Below, piece after piece: positions 22,266 through 33,457 of a stretch of DNA of 64,000 nt (positions are counted from its first letter, which is position 1; every line of letters starts with the position of its first letter). Position numbers and translations under genes: made by a program. Where the stretch lies: positions 1 through 64,000 of the forward strand of contig JADDMT010000063.1 in assembly GCA_021401465.1 (NCBI GenBank). Reading direction: 5' to 3'. This DNA comes from Teratosphaeria epicoccoides. Lineage: Eukaryota; Ascomycota; Dothideomycetes; Mycosphaerellales; Teratosphaeriaceae. The notes beneath the pieces were generated by a model. That model was not told where the DNA came from, made no database searches, and saw only the letters and a program-made list of their open reading frames with translations.

Positions 22266-25200
22266 ATGAGTGCATCGCTGCTCACCAATGAGCTGACCAA
22301 TCTGGTCTCGGAAGCCAAACGCAAAAACACAGATCTCAGAAACGCTGCAGAGAAATCACTACAAGAGCTCAAGGCTCTTCCTCATACATCAGAACAACAG
22401 CTTGCTGCCGGTAAATTTGATCTTTGCTTGTTGCACATGCGATCATGGAGGCTGACTGACACGAGACCTCAGGAGCCGTCCGGCATTCATACAGCCGTTT
22501 CTGATAGCATGCCAAACACGAAATATCAAATTCGCAAGCAGCGGGGTGATTTGTCTCCAAAGGCTGGTCATCTCGAAAGGCTTGCCGAAGCAGAGGTTGA
22601 AGGATGCGCTTGATGCCTTCAATGCATGCACGGAGCAAGGCCTCGATCTGCAGTTAAAGGTCCTGCAAGCTCTTCCGTCCTTGTTGCAAAATTACGCTGA
22701 GGATCTCAAAGATGAACTGCTGGCCTCGGCCTTGCAGGTATGCGCCTCATTGCAGAGCACAAAAGTGCCCACTGTCAGTGGTGTGGCATCTGCGACGCTA
22801 CAGCAGCTGGTGACTGCCGTGTTCGAAAAAGTGACAGACGAGGACCGCAGGTCTTGTAACGATGTTACTACTGCAGAAGTGCCTGGAGATGATGGACCAA
22901 TTAGCCTCCGGCCAGCCGCATTCGATGCATACAGAACCTTCCGAGACCTAGTCTTGGCTGCTGAGGAGCGACCGACAAAATTCGTTCAGCTAAGAGCCTT
23001 ATCACCTGATACAAGCCTCGAGCTCATCTCTTCCTGCCTCCAGGGTAACCCGAAACTGTTCCATGCTCACCAAGAGTTGAACTCTGTCATTCGCTCGAAC
23101 TTGTTTCCACTGGTGACCCGCATATTGGCGGAAAAGCAGTCCTACCCAGTAACCGTACGATCCATGCGGATACTGGACTTTTTCCTGTGTCGACAATTTG
23201 GCCGCTTTTCTGGGGAGTGTGAAGTAGCCATCGGGCTTTTGACGCAAAGCCTGGATGCTGATGTTGCGCTACCCTGGAAACGTGCTTTGTCAATGGAGAT
23301 TGTTCGTGAGTTCTTTGCGAGCGGCAATCTCGTAATCGAGGCATACGCGACCTTTGACCAGTCTGAAGGTGGCAAGCCCATTGTTCAGGACTTACTATCT
23401 GCATTCGTACGTCTGTCAGCAGAAAGGCCGGCCGCGATTGGCCTAGGACAACAGTCAAGTGTGCCCGTTGGCGCATTCCCGCTGAAGGAACACGGAACAG
23501 AGCAGACAGCGATGGAAGCTGCGGGCGGTGTTGCTGGAGTCATTAGCTCAGCTCTTGGCGTGATGGAGGCACCGATGGCTGGCATTAGTGCACAATGGAG
23601 CGTTCCCAAGACTAGATGTCTAGATCAGCTCGACAAGTCCGAGGCCCCAGCGTTACCCGACACTTATATCTATGCGCTTGTCCTGGAGTGCTTGAACAGC
23701 CTGTCCGACGGCCTGGCAAAGGTCGTACTTCCATTGACAGCACATCCGGACACTTTGGAGCACAAGTCGAAAGTTGACGACAACACGAATGGTCTTGGCC
23801 AGACTCCGCAGCTGGCAAGATCGCAGTCATTCCAGTCACGAGCCGTGCCACTGAATCCGCTCGACTCAGGCAAAACTCGGTCAGTCAGCCGAGCAAGAGC
23901 AGTGGCCGCCCTTGTCAATACATGCTGGCCGGCGGTACTAGCGACTTCTTCGACTTTCCTTAATGCCGCCTTAGAAGAGCAATACTATCGCAATCTGATC
24001 AAAGCATTTCAGCGCTTTGCACAAGTTGCAGGCTTGCTGCGACTGAATACTCCGCGCGATGCGCTTATGACCACACTCAGCAAAGCTGCTGTTCCGCCGC
24101 ACATATTGAATGCGGCCATCACTGAAGGTGCCAAGTCATCAAGCACAGAGGGCCTGCGCGTACTCACCAACCCAAAAGGACTACTTAGCGTTGATAGCTT
24201 CGCAGGTCAAGCGTCTCCATTATCTAACGAACGAGATCGACGCTCGTCAATTGAACCAGCTCGGCCTACACTGAGCGCTCGTAATCTATTGTGCTTGAGA
24301 GCATTGCTGAATCTTGCAATTGCTCTTGGGCCGACGTTGGGAAATGCGTTCAACGTGGTCGTGGACGTCCTGAAGCAAGCAGAGATCATTCTAAGCACAG
24401 GTCTGCCACAACAAGCAATACGTCAGGCACATCTGGGAAGTCACAGAGGACCCGACTCTGCTGCAGCTGTGCAGGCATTCAGTGCTGAAGTGGCTGCGGT
24501 AGAGGCTGCCGCTTCTAGGCTTCTCGAAAGCACCGCAGAGTATCCAAACGAAGCGTTCAGCGCAGTGCTTCGTGCCTTCCTTAGACTTTTGAGCGGGAGG
24601 ACACTCGAGCCTCCTTCATCGCCTCGTGCAGCTTCTGCCCCTGGGACGCCTATGCTGAAAGAAAGGACCTTCTCAGGCCTCCCTGGTATTAGCACCCTCG
24701 CAGAAATGCAAGCTCGCGACTACCAGTTCGTAATACCGAAGCTTGGTGATCTTGCTCGCCTCAATATTAGCCGCTTTGTTTACAATGACCCAGACGAATG
24801 TGGCTGGTCCAGCTTGATGGACGAGTTGACACGCATCTCAAGCACCGGAGACAAGCCACGGGACGCTCGACAAGCCTCAACTGACGTTCTTTGCCGCGTT
24901 GCATCCGAAATGATCGCAGAAGTCATTGATGACGACGAAGAAATACGTGCTGCAATTCAGCAGCGCGCTCTCAGTGTGCTACTACGCCTCGTCAATGACA
25001 TCTACTCAGGAGATGGGGACTTGACAAGCACAGACCTCGACATTCAGGCTCATGTCATTGAGGCAGTCAGAGCCATCCTAGAGCGCTCTGGGGATGCAGT
25101 CATTTCTGGCTGGAATGAGACAGTCGCTATCCTCAGCACCGCGTTTGAGCGAATTGCGGAAACACCTGACGACCCGCAGCAAGATATTGAGATCAAGGTC

Positions 25201-27372
25201 AATTGGGAGCACCTTGGCAATGGTCTTGTCTCGGTTCCAGTTGGCCGCGCTGCATTCGAAGCAGCCCAGCTTGTCTGCTCCGATTTCTTGGCGTCTCTGC
25301 CAGTGCCCGTGATGCCATCGTTGACAGAGCTGCTGTATCGCTTCATCACGCAGACCGAAGACTTGAACATTGCCCTGACAACCGTGACAATGACCTGGAA
25401 CGTTGCCGATTTCCTTTTTAGTATTGCAACTCCCGAAAATTTGGAGGCACTTGCGTCGACGATGCAAGAAGCGGATGACGTGCGAGAGGCGACTCAGCGT
25501 GCTGCTGCCGGCGAGCGAGCGGCACAACTGCTCTTCGTCTTGTTTCGATTGCGCGAAGCCACCAACGACACGCAGAGAGAGGTCCGCAATGCTACTTTTC
25601 AGACGACGTGCAGCATATTCAGAAATCACGGCAGACAGCTCGAACCAGCGTCTTGGGAGGTGGTGTTGCGTAATGTGGTAATACGGGTGGCCACGGACGA
25701 TGCAATGGCGCACCTCGCTGAGGCTGAAGGCGACCAGAGCCAGCTCCGAGATCATGACAAGCAGGATGTTGAGATGTCGAAGATCATCATTGGCGGCATA
25801 GCCGAAATAGTTGCGCAGCACCTTCGAACCATCGAGCAGATCAAGAAGTTGCCGAGCCTATGGGAAGTGATGCTGAGTACGTTCGAGATGTACATCGACT
25901 GCGAAAGTCATAGTCTGAACGCAGCTGTGTTCGGAGCCTTAGCAAAGGTGCTTTCGCAAATCGAGACTGGATGCACAACGTGGACAACGCCTGCATATCG
26001 AACGGTCGCTTTGTGGCTTAAGAGGCTGCCTGAGCAAGCCGAAGGTATCAAGAGCAAGGATGGCAATCAGCCGGCATACATCGGTTACATTGACACTGCG
26101 TCTCAACTCTACAGGCTGACGAGAGAAACAATGAGCTCACCACAGACTCGGAAGTTTGTAGACAACATTATCGCTTGCGTCGAGCGGTCAGATGGTCCAA
26201 GGTACAGCGGAGACGTCAGCACTCTCAGTCCCTTACAGAGCAAAGCGCTCGACATTTTGAAGTCTGTTCGAACTGATCAACCCAACATGCCATCACGTCT
26301 TATCGGAGCGGGAGCGCAGTTGGCGGTACTGCATCACGTCAAGTCGAGCAAGTCCAGCAATGGACCAACATTCGTTGCGATGGCAAGTGAGGCAATCGAA
26401 TGGCTCACATCCATGTTTCTGTCTCATCTCCAAGATCCGGAAGTGCTCGAGACCGGCGCCGTGCTTTCAGGCGTACAGAGCTTACGTCGACTCATTTCGG
26501 AAAAGTACGCGTGTCAATCGGAACACAAGACTTTGCCACTGTGGCGAAGAGCTACAATGGCTGCGCGAGAGCTGGCAGGGCCTGTTTTAAGCATTCTGGA
26601 GAAGTCAGAAGTGGATCTATCAGTCAAAACTTCCCTCTGGGCTGAGTTGGTGGCCATTGCTTCTGGCGTCGTCAAAGCGAATGCTCTCGAGTCAGTGAGA
26701 GATGGGGCGAAGGTGTACGAAGACGAACAGGCCGACATTGAGAGCTTCAGCGCACTGGAAAGCGTTCTCGTACCGCGCCTAGGCACTTTAGACCTGGCGG
26801 ATGAGCTACGGTCTTCGTACTGCCGTTCGCTATTCGAAGCTTCTATCGTGCACCGAACCGAGCCTGGGGAGATACCCGAGGCATACTCATCCCCACTCAG
26901 AGATTTGCAGAAAATTCGTCGAGGCCGCGTCAAGCCGATTCCCTACTCTCGTCGGGAACACATGTGCTACGTATGTCTCGCTTCACTTATCGCCCTGGCA
27001 TCTCCGGACGAGTCCTCACCAGAAAGGGAGAGGCTTGCTCAGTCCGCTGCACCGCTTTTGATCCTTCGACTCGCGATCCCTATTCGAGCATATATCGCCG
27101 ACCAACCATTAAGAGGTCGGAGTCCTCAGCCTCTGTCTCAGTTGGAAGAGCTGATCTACACATTTGAGCAAATTGGAAAGCTACGAGTTCACCCCAACGC
27201 TTTGGCAGCAGATGCAGTCGCTGGCGGTTGGATAGGAGATAGAAGGCATCTGCATTTCTTGTACCCTCTATTGGCAAAGGCAGTGGCGACAGCTGGTGAT
27301 AGGTGGTCAGGGGCGCCAGAGGTGTTGGCGCCTTTGCAAAAGCTGTTGGCGTCGATAACGCCGTTCCCGTAG
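22266..27372 (+). CDS. mon2: Mon2/Ysl2, large Arf-GEF-like Golgi-endosome trafficking protein
   Basis: Mon2 is a scaffold related to the large Arf GEFs but lacking a Sec7 domain; it acts with the flippase Neo1 at the late Golgi and endosomes. Exon 1 is 22266-22410 and exon 2 is 22466-27372, giving 1683 residues, normal size. The acceptor at 22464-22465 is preferred over a nearer CAG because it restores ADLRSRPAFIQPFLIACQTRNIKF, the conserved DCB start. The DCB and HUS regions cover roughly the first 500 residues (GVICLQRLVIS, AFVRLSAERPAA); HDS-type helical repeats follow (SRQSFQSRAVPLNP region onward is variable). The C-terminus LHFLYPLLAKAVATAGDR matches the family end. The identification is firm. 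Confidence 0.92.
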
Positions 27373-27408
27373 CCTTGGTAGCGTATGCATGGACCCTGGT
27401 ACAAACTC

Positions 27409-28560
27409 CTAGTCCATATACTCCCAATTGAATGTCTTGTTCTCGGTCTTCAGGATGGTGTACGCCTCGCCGCCGAATGCGACTGCACTGAGCGCGAACC
27501 ACCCGTCACCGGACGCTTTCAGCGCTGCCAGTATGATTTTTTGGGCGAATGATGCAGGGGCCAAACCATGCCATTGGAATCTGCGCAACTTCTCAGCAGC
27601 AGGTGCGGCAATGTCTTGGTCGTTCGGTGTCAATCCTAGAACGTGGTATCGACTAAGGCATGAATCCACCTGGTCGCCTTGCTGTACCCGCGGCGAGCTA
27701 GCCAAAGCGAGACTGAGCCATTCGAGCAGTTCCGTGGTGTCATTGTGATCCTCCTGTCTCAATATTGTGTTCGGAAAGGCGGGTACATCAACCCGATCAA
27801 GCTGTGAAACGTTGGGCTCCACGTCATGCCACTTCGGCTGAAATGATTCAATAGGCGCTGTGCCTCCGTTCGTCGGGTTCAGGTCGTAGAACAGCCAGGT
27901 GATTGAATCGTGCAGCACGTTCTTGAAAGCCCAGACAATTCTCTCGAAGCCTTTGTGGCCGTGCAGCATTGAAGGCAAGCGAAGGTTGATCTCGATGGCA
28001 TAGCGAGCTTTGACATGTTTGCGTCCTTCGCTTGGAATGGACTTGCCGTCGAGACCCATGCGCTGATAAGTGGCCTTGTCGACTTCGAGGCGCAGTAAGC
28101 CGTCCGTCAAGGAGAACACATGATCGATTCCTGCACGGCCTTCGGAAAGCATGAGGATATTTCCTGGTGTACGTTAGCAATGGGGCTGTGGACTATTGGT
28201 TTGAGGGAAGCAAACTCCATACCCGATTTGACATAGTAGTTGAAGAAGTTTCCTTCAATGATCTCGCCAAGCTTCATATACACAGTTGCGTACTTGAGCG
28301 TCCCGAATCCATTGCTCAAGGCTTTTTCTAAGCGTATAGCAGCAACATCTGGTAGGAAGACATCGAGCTAGACCTGACATCAGCTTTGCTCGTTGAGATT
28401 AAAGAGGTGTCTGTACGGTGTGGCTGAATGCTTGTCTCGCGGCTATACAAAATGGAGGCTTTTTGATCGATGGTTGTTCATGATTGACAAAGGTCGGCAA
28501 ATCTGCTTGAGTGAAGTAGCATTTTGGCCGTGGGCCAGTGCGATAATTTAAGTCCAGCAT
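27409..28560 (-). CDS. rpp40: Ribonuclease P/MRP subunit Rpp40
   Basis: Rpp40 is a protein subunit of nuclear RNase P and MRP, which mature tRNA and rRNA. Three exons, 28560-28417, 28367-28223 and 28163-27409, give 347 residues. Joins restore SHTLDVFLPDVAAIRLEKAL and KSGNILMLSEGRAGIDHVF. Family blocks are PRPKCYFTQADLPTFV near the start, ARYAIEINLRLPSMLHGHKGFERIVWAFKNVL in the middle, and the C-terminal FALSAVAFGGEAYTILK. The three-exon model has plain GT..AG introns of 49 and 59 bp. The frame stays open upstream to another ATG at 28980, so the start is not proven; the 28560 ATG fits the family best. Its 3' end is 36 bp from the convergent mon2 stop. Confidence 0.88.
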
Positions 28561-29238
28561 AGTGGTGAACTTCTCGTCGTTTTGGGCGTTGTTGCGTTCT
28601 CGACTCCAGTACCAGCAGAATGTTTGAGCCACCACCAAGTCGTGCCTGCTTATCGGGGTAATGCCAAGACTAGCGGCGGGTGTAGCCACGATGGTGATTT
28701 CATTGGTCAAACCACCCAGGCGTTTCACGGACAGAAGCATCTTGACAGACACAGATTGGACATCATGCACAACGAATGTAGATGAATTACCCAGCAGGCC
28801 AATCTTGAGGAACCAAAGAACCCGGGTTTTCAAGCGTCTGTGGCATCTCATTTCTCGCAACCTTTGATTCGAAGGGGCCGACATTGATTCTGCCTCAGCG
28901 GATATCCCCACTGTGAGCAGCTCAGACATTCTATTTTCTCCATCGTGGAGCGCGCTGGCGCTCATGCCGCTGCATCTCATAGCTTTGCACCCTTCCCTCA
29001 GCCGTCAGCTGCGGTCTGGATTCCGCATGAAGTCGGCGTAGCGACGTCTATCCATCGTTTGCGAACCATACCTAGTTCGCTGTGATTGGCATCCCATTGA
29101 CATCGAACGATTCTCTTTGAGTACAGCCTGCCTTCCCAACGAGCATCTCTAGACCGGTCGAGCAAAGCCGGTCTCTGCCTTCGAGCCTCCACTTGCTTGT
29201 TGGCTTTCACTGATATCTTCCCCCTGGCCGCATCGTTC
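28561..29238. other. Region between rpp40 and lsm8
   Basis: This holds the rpp40 promoter and lsm8 3' flank. The minus strand is open in the rpp40 exon 1 frame from an ATG at 28980, adding 140 codons of non-conserved sequence. I see no separate gene. Confidence 0.45.
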
Positions 29239-29609
29239 TCACACATGCTTCGTGCTGCCAATGACCTCGCCTCGAACCTTCGTCCAATCTATGCTGCTGT
29301 CCAATTCCTCATCGACAAGACCACATATTACCACATTGTCTCCGCGCACCAGATACAAGCCATGTGGCTGCTCTATAGAAGGGTCCTCGTCATCTGCCGG
29401 CCTGATGATTCGCTCCACAGTATCGCTAAGGACCAGGTTCGTGACTTGATCGCAAGATACAAGGGTCCCAGTCAGCGTTCGTCCGTCAACTGTGATGATG
29501 CAGACTTTCTCTACGGTTCGTGCGTCAGCACTGCTGTCACATTGTAAGCCTGCTCGCACAAGGCGACTTTTGTGGGTAACGTACTGTTCATGTAACTATT
29601 CAAAGACAT
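29239..29609 (-). CDS. lsm8: U6 snRNA-associated Sm-like protein Lsm8
   Basis: Lsm8 is the subunit that defines the nuclear Lsm2-8 ring, which binds the U-rich 3' end of U6 snRNA. Exon 1 is only 25 nt (29609-29585) and exon 2 runs 29510-29239, giving 98 residues. Together they read MSLNSYMNKKVCIITVDGR, the standard start. Sm1 is visible as VCIITVDGRTLTGTLVSCDQVTNLVL, and Sm2 as LYLVRGDNVVICGLVDEELD; the end DWTKVRGEVIGSTKHV is typical. The intron is 74 bp. The gene is divergent from prp40, another splicing factor, across about 350 bp. Confidence 0.96.
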
Positions 29610-29961
29610 GGTGAAGAATCAGGGTCGAGTCGCGATTCCACCTGAGGTTGGTGGGCAGGTCACCGTCCGAGCAAAGCAGACACCTGAAAGCTACATGTAC
29701 GGTGGGATCTCTGCCGCGACTTCGCAGCGATTGTTATTATGGTAGTATGGGAATGTCTGGTCATGCAGCATGACTCGCGCGAGTCACATAGCACGGAGGC
29801 CCATATGTGTCAAATTGTTGATACCAATGAGAAAGCGATCCACGCCAATGCCGGACACCCCTCGCTCACCATCGATTGCCTGCAACTGCTGCTTTGCACT
29901 CGTCTTGTGAAGAGCTTCGCTGATCTGTGGCAGTTAGTGATCGTACGCGCACATCGGTAAG
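29610..29961. promoter_or_regulatory. Divergent promoter region of lsm8 and prp40
   Basis: 352 bp separate two splicing genes read outward. No known motif stands out, but the arrangement would allow joint control; that is inference. Confidence 0.4.
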
Positions 29962-32311
29962 ATGAGTGTCTGGAAAGCGACCAAGACCGGCGATGGCCGC
30001 GTTTACTACTACCACACCGAGACCAAGAAGTCCGTTTGGGAGAAGCCCGCCGACTTTGATGGCGACGACCCGACTGAAGCTTCGGCGGTACCTGCTGCCG
30101 ATGCTGCGACGATTGCCGCTTCCTGGAAGGAGGCTCTTGCCGCGGATGGCAGGCGCTACTTCTACAATGCGATCACGAAGATCACTGCCTGGGAAATGCC
30201 CAAGGAGATGCTGGACCATCAAACGAAGCAGGAGCGTGAGGCGAAAGAGAAGCAAAATCACCGCGCGGACTTCGTAGCAGGCGGTGGAAGCGACATTTAT
30301 GCCGACAGGCGCATGAGTCGGCGGGATGCGGATCGTGACCATCTGCCAACAAAGCCAAGCTTTGATGGTGGCAGAGGTGGTGACCGCGGCAATCCATGGG
30401 ACAGGCGTGATGATAGGAGCGGCTTCAGAGGCCCCATGCCCGAGAAAACCGATGAGCCAGAATACTCGACGCAAGACCAGGCAGAGAGCGCGTTTTTCAA
30501 GCTACTCAGAGCCCACAACGTGAAGCCCGATACGCCATGGCAAGATGCCTTGCGCATGGTCATACGCGACCGCGAGTACAGGGCCTTGAAAGATCCACGT
30601 GAGAGGAGAGATGCATTCGACAAGTACATTCAAGAGACTCGTGCTCAGGAAAAGGAGAAGGAGAAAGAACGCAAGGAGCGCTTGAAGGTTGAGTTCCGGG
30701 AGATGCTGGGCACACACGACGAAATCAAGCACTACACGCGCTGGAAGACTGCGAAGCCCATGATCGAGCGTGAAGCAGTGTATAAGCAGGCTGGCAATGA
30801 GGATGAGCGCCGTGCAATGTTCGACGAATACATTGTCGAGCTGAATAAGAGGCACGAGCAAAACGAGGAGCAGCGCCGCAGACACGCAAAGCAGGAGCTG
30901 CAGGAGGTCCTGAGGGCAATCATCACAGATCCAGATACCAAGTGGCGCGATGCGCTGGACATCATCACTAAAAGTGAGCGTTTCATTAACGACGAGACTT
31001 TCCGTGTGCTCAGCAAGCTTGATATCCTGAATGCCTTCGATTCGCATATCAGACAGCTCGATCACGTACGCAATCAGGTCACACAGAAGGAGAAGAGCCT
31101 ACGCGACAGACGCGAACGCAAAGCTCGCGAAGTGTTCAAGCAGCTTATCGTCGAGATGGTCCAAGCAGGCGTCATCAAGGCCGGTACCAAATGGCAAGAC
31201 TTCCTGCCTTACATCGAAACCAATGAGCGCTACCTCGCCATGCTTGGCATGCCTGGCAGTAACCCCCTCGACTTCTTCTGGGACGCTGTCGAGGCCGAAG
31301 AGCAAAGGCTTCGTATCAAGCGCAACGCTGCTTTGGACGTACTTGAATTGAAGGAATGGGAGATGACGACAGCTACCACCTTAGACGAATTTGCAGATGT
31401 GCTCCGATCAGACAGTCGCACAAAGTCCTTCTCCGCTGAAGAGGTCAAGTTGGTCTATGACCGCCTCATGGACAAAGTGCAGAGGCGGGCACAGGATGAG
31501 AAGGCGTCGGCCGAACGTCAGCAACGGAAGGCCATCGACGCATTGAGAAGCGCGATCAAGCATGTGGAGCCGCCAGTCCGTCTCGGCGACACGTATGAGG
31601 ATGTTCTTCCCAGGCTTCGATCCCTGCCCGAGTACCAAGATCTGAATGACGATGAAGCCCGTAGATCTGCATTCGAGAAATACATGCGTCGTCTGAAGGA
31701 CAAGGAGGAAGAACACGAGCGAGAGCGCGACCGCGACCGCGCCAGGCGCGATCGTGACCGTGATTACCGCCCCGGCTCTCGTCGTGACCGTGATGATCGC
31801 GAGAGGCGTCACCGGACGCGCACGCCCGAGTTTGATGCGTATGAGTCGGACCGGCGCAAGGCTCAAGCGGATCGCGAGAGGCAATACAGAAAGCCCAGCT
31901 TTGGATTCACGCCGCCTCCGCGCGACCGCAGAGATGATCTGAGGTACGACGACCGCAGAAGGCGCGATGATCGGGACATCTACGATCGTGAGCGTCGTGA
32001 GAGGGAGCTGGAGCGGGAGAGGAATTACGTCAGCCGCGCAGATCCTCGTGACAAGGGCAGGACATTGGACTACGGCGACGACGACCCAGTGAGCAGTCGC
32101 CCGGGTTCAGTCCGCAAGCGTCGTGAATCGGATACGAGTGCGCGCGACACCAAAGTAAGACATCCATCCCTCACATTTGACTTGCATTGTACTGACATCA
32201 GAGAAGCGGGCACGCCGTGGAGACACAACTGAGCCGGTGGAGGTCATGGTCAAAGAGGAGCCAAAGGAGTTGCAATCTGGAAGTGAGGAAGGCGAGATAG
32301 AAGAGGTCTAG
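29962..32311 (+). CDS. prp40: Pre-mRNA splicing factor Prp40 (WW and FF domains)
   Basis: Prp40 is a U1 snRNP component that bridges the 5' splice site and branch-point factors. Exons 29962-32154 and 32204-32311 give 766 residues. Two WW domains open the protein (WKATKTGDGRVYYYHTETKK..WEKP and WKEALAADGRRYFYNAITK..WEMP). A series of FF domains follows from about residue 165 to 575 (AFFKLLRAHNVKPDTPWQDA, FREMLGTHDEIKHYTRWKTA, and others). The C-terminal 190 residues are Arg/Asp/Glu-rich. The intron acceptor is the second AG of CAGAG, giving DTKKRARRGDTTEPVEVM and the family-like end GSEEGEIEEV. The frame continues open past the TAG for 90 codons; see the next entry. Confidence 0.93.
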
Positions 32312-32584
32312 GCGCGTGCCCCTTCTATCGACGCTAAATTATCCAGAACGCTTGTTCCGGACGGCAAGAAGATCAAGTTCGAGGACCGCACCACTGGCCA
32401 GCAGATTGTCTACGTTGCCGTAGGACGCCCAAAAATCACGAATCTGCGCACGATCCAGGAGGAGCCCAAGATCAAAAAAGAGCCGCAGTCTGACTGCGAG
32501 ACGGAGCGTGAAACCAAGGATGTGAAGACGGAAGGCGAATGCTACCCATATGGCACTATGCCAACCAGAGAGGGTATCTATTAA
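32312..32584 (+). other. Coding-like open frame directly behind and in frame with the prp40 stop
   Basis: Ninety sense codons follow the prp40 TAG (32309-32311) in the same frame before a TAA at 32582-32584. There is no ATG near its start. The third codon positions are strongly G/C-rich, as in neighbouring genes, and the translation is well mixed (LVPDGKKIKFEDRTTGQQIV, then a Lys/Glu-rich part). I recognise no family. It may be a stop-codon readthrough extension, an alternative last exon, or a relic of another gene. Confidence 0.4.
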
Positions 32585-33457
32585 ACTCTACCCAACCTCC
32601 AACCTACCACACTATAGAGATCGACTAAAGGTTATAACCCACAGATATCGCGCTCCGCTCCGATGAGATGCAGGCTGCCTACGATCGCGAATATTTCGGT
32701 CCACCGAATAGGAAGGCAAACAGGCGTTTCAATCGCAATGGATGGGTCTATGAGTACTGAAGCGCACATCCCGTGGCCTTGCATCGGATGCAAATGGTCC
32801 CGGCGACGGCGCAGTGCAACACTGGAGGGGCATTGTGGCAGCGCGCATTGGGAATGGGGCTTTGGACTACATCAAGGCGTACGTTTCCTACTCGACTGGC
32901 GTCTGGCAAACGACTAAGGCAGAGATTGTAGCAGTACTTGTTCCATGACTTCTATTAAACCTCGTGGATTGTTTCAAGCTTTGAAGATCGGGAGTGGGAA
33001 GAGTCAATGTGGCAAACGGTACGTTTGCAGCCTGAGTTCGTCTGCTGTATAGTGCTTTTGGTGACTACTGACTAGCTACTGCCGTTCTCGTCTCATTTCT
33101 GTTCGGCAGCTGGCGGTAAGCAGCATGGCCAGTTTCCTGCTTCTCAATCAATGGGTATTGTGATTGAAGATTTGTGATGCCCATCGCCTGGCAATCACAG
33201 TCGTAATTCAGCGTCCACAGCACGTATCCTGATGGGGAATAAGGGCGGTCAGCAGCGTTGAGAGCGCTGAACGGACATGGACGATGCGGTGGCATGACGG
33301 TCCATCTCCTCGTCGTCATCCTCCTCATCACCTTCCTCGTCCAGCACCTCATCGGCACCAGACTTGAGGGCGCGGCGCCGCTTCGTGCCAAATTCTTTAG
33401 ATCTCATGGGCTTGGCAGACCCGTGTGCTTCGTTCCGAGAGACTTCAAGGACGCCCT
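32585..33457. other. Convergent intergenic region
   Basis: This is the space before the rli1 stop. On the minus strand an open frame (33457-33249) with a basic then acidic stretch lies in the rli1 3' flank, in a different frame from the rli1 stop. It is most likely untranslated. Confidence 0.45.

Noticed and set aside
33249..33457. Basic-acidic frame past the rli1 stop
   Set aside because: It is in a different frame from the rli1 C-terminus, which is complete and typical; likely 3' untranslated DNA.
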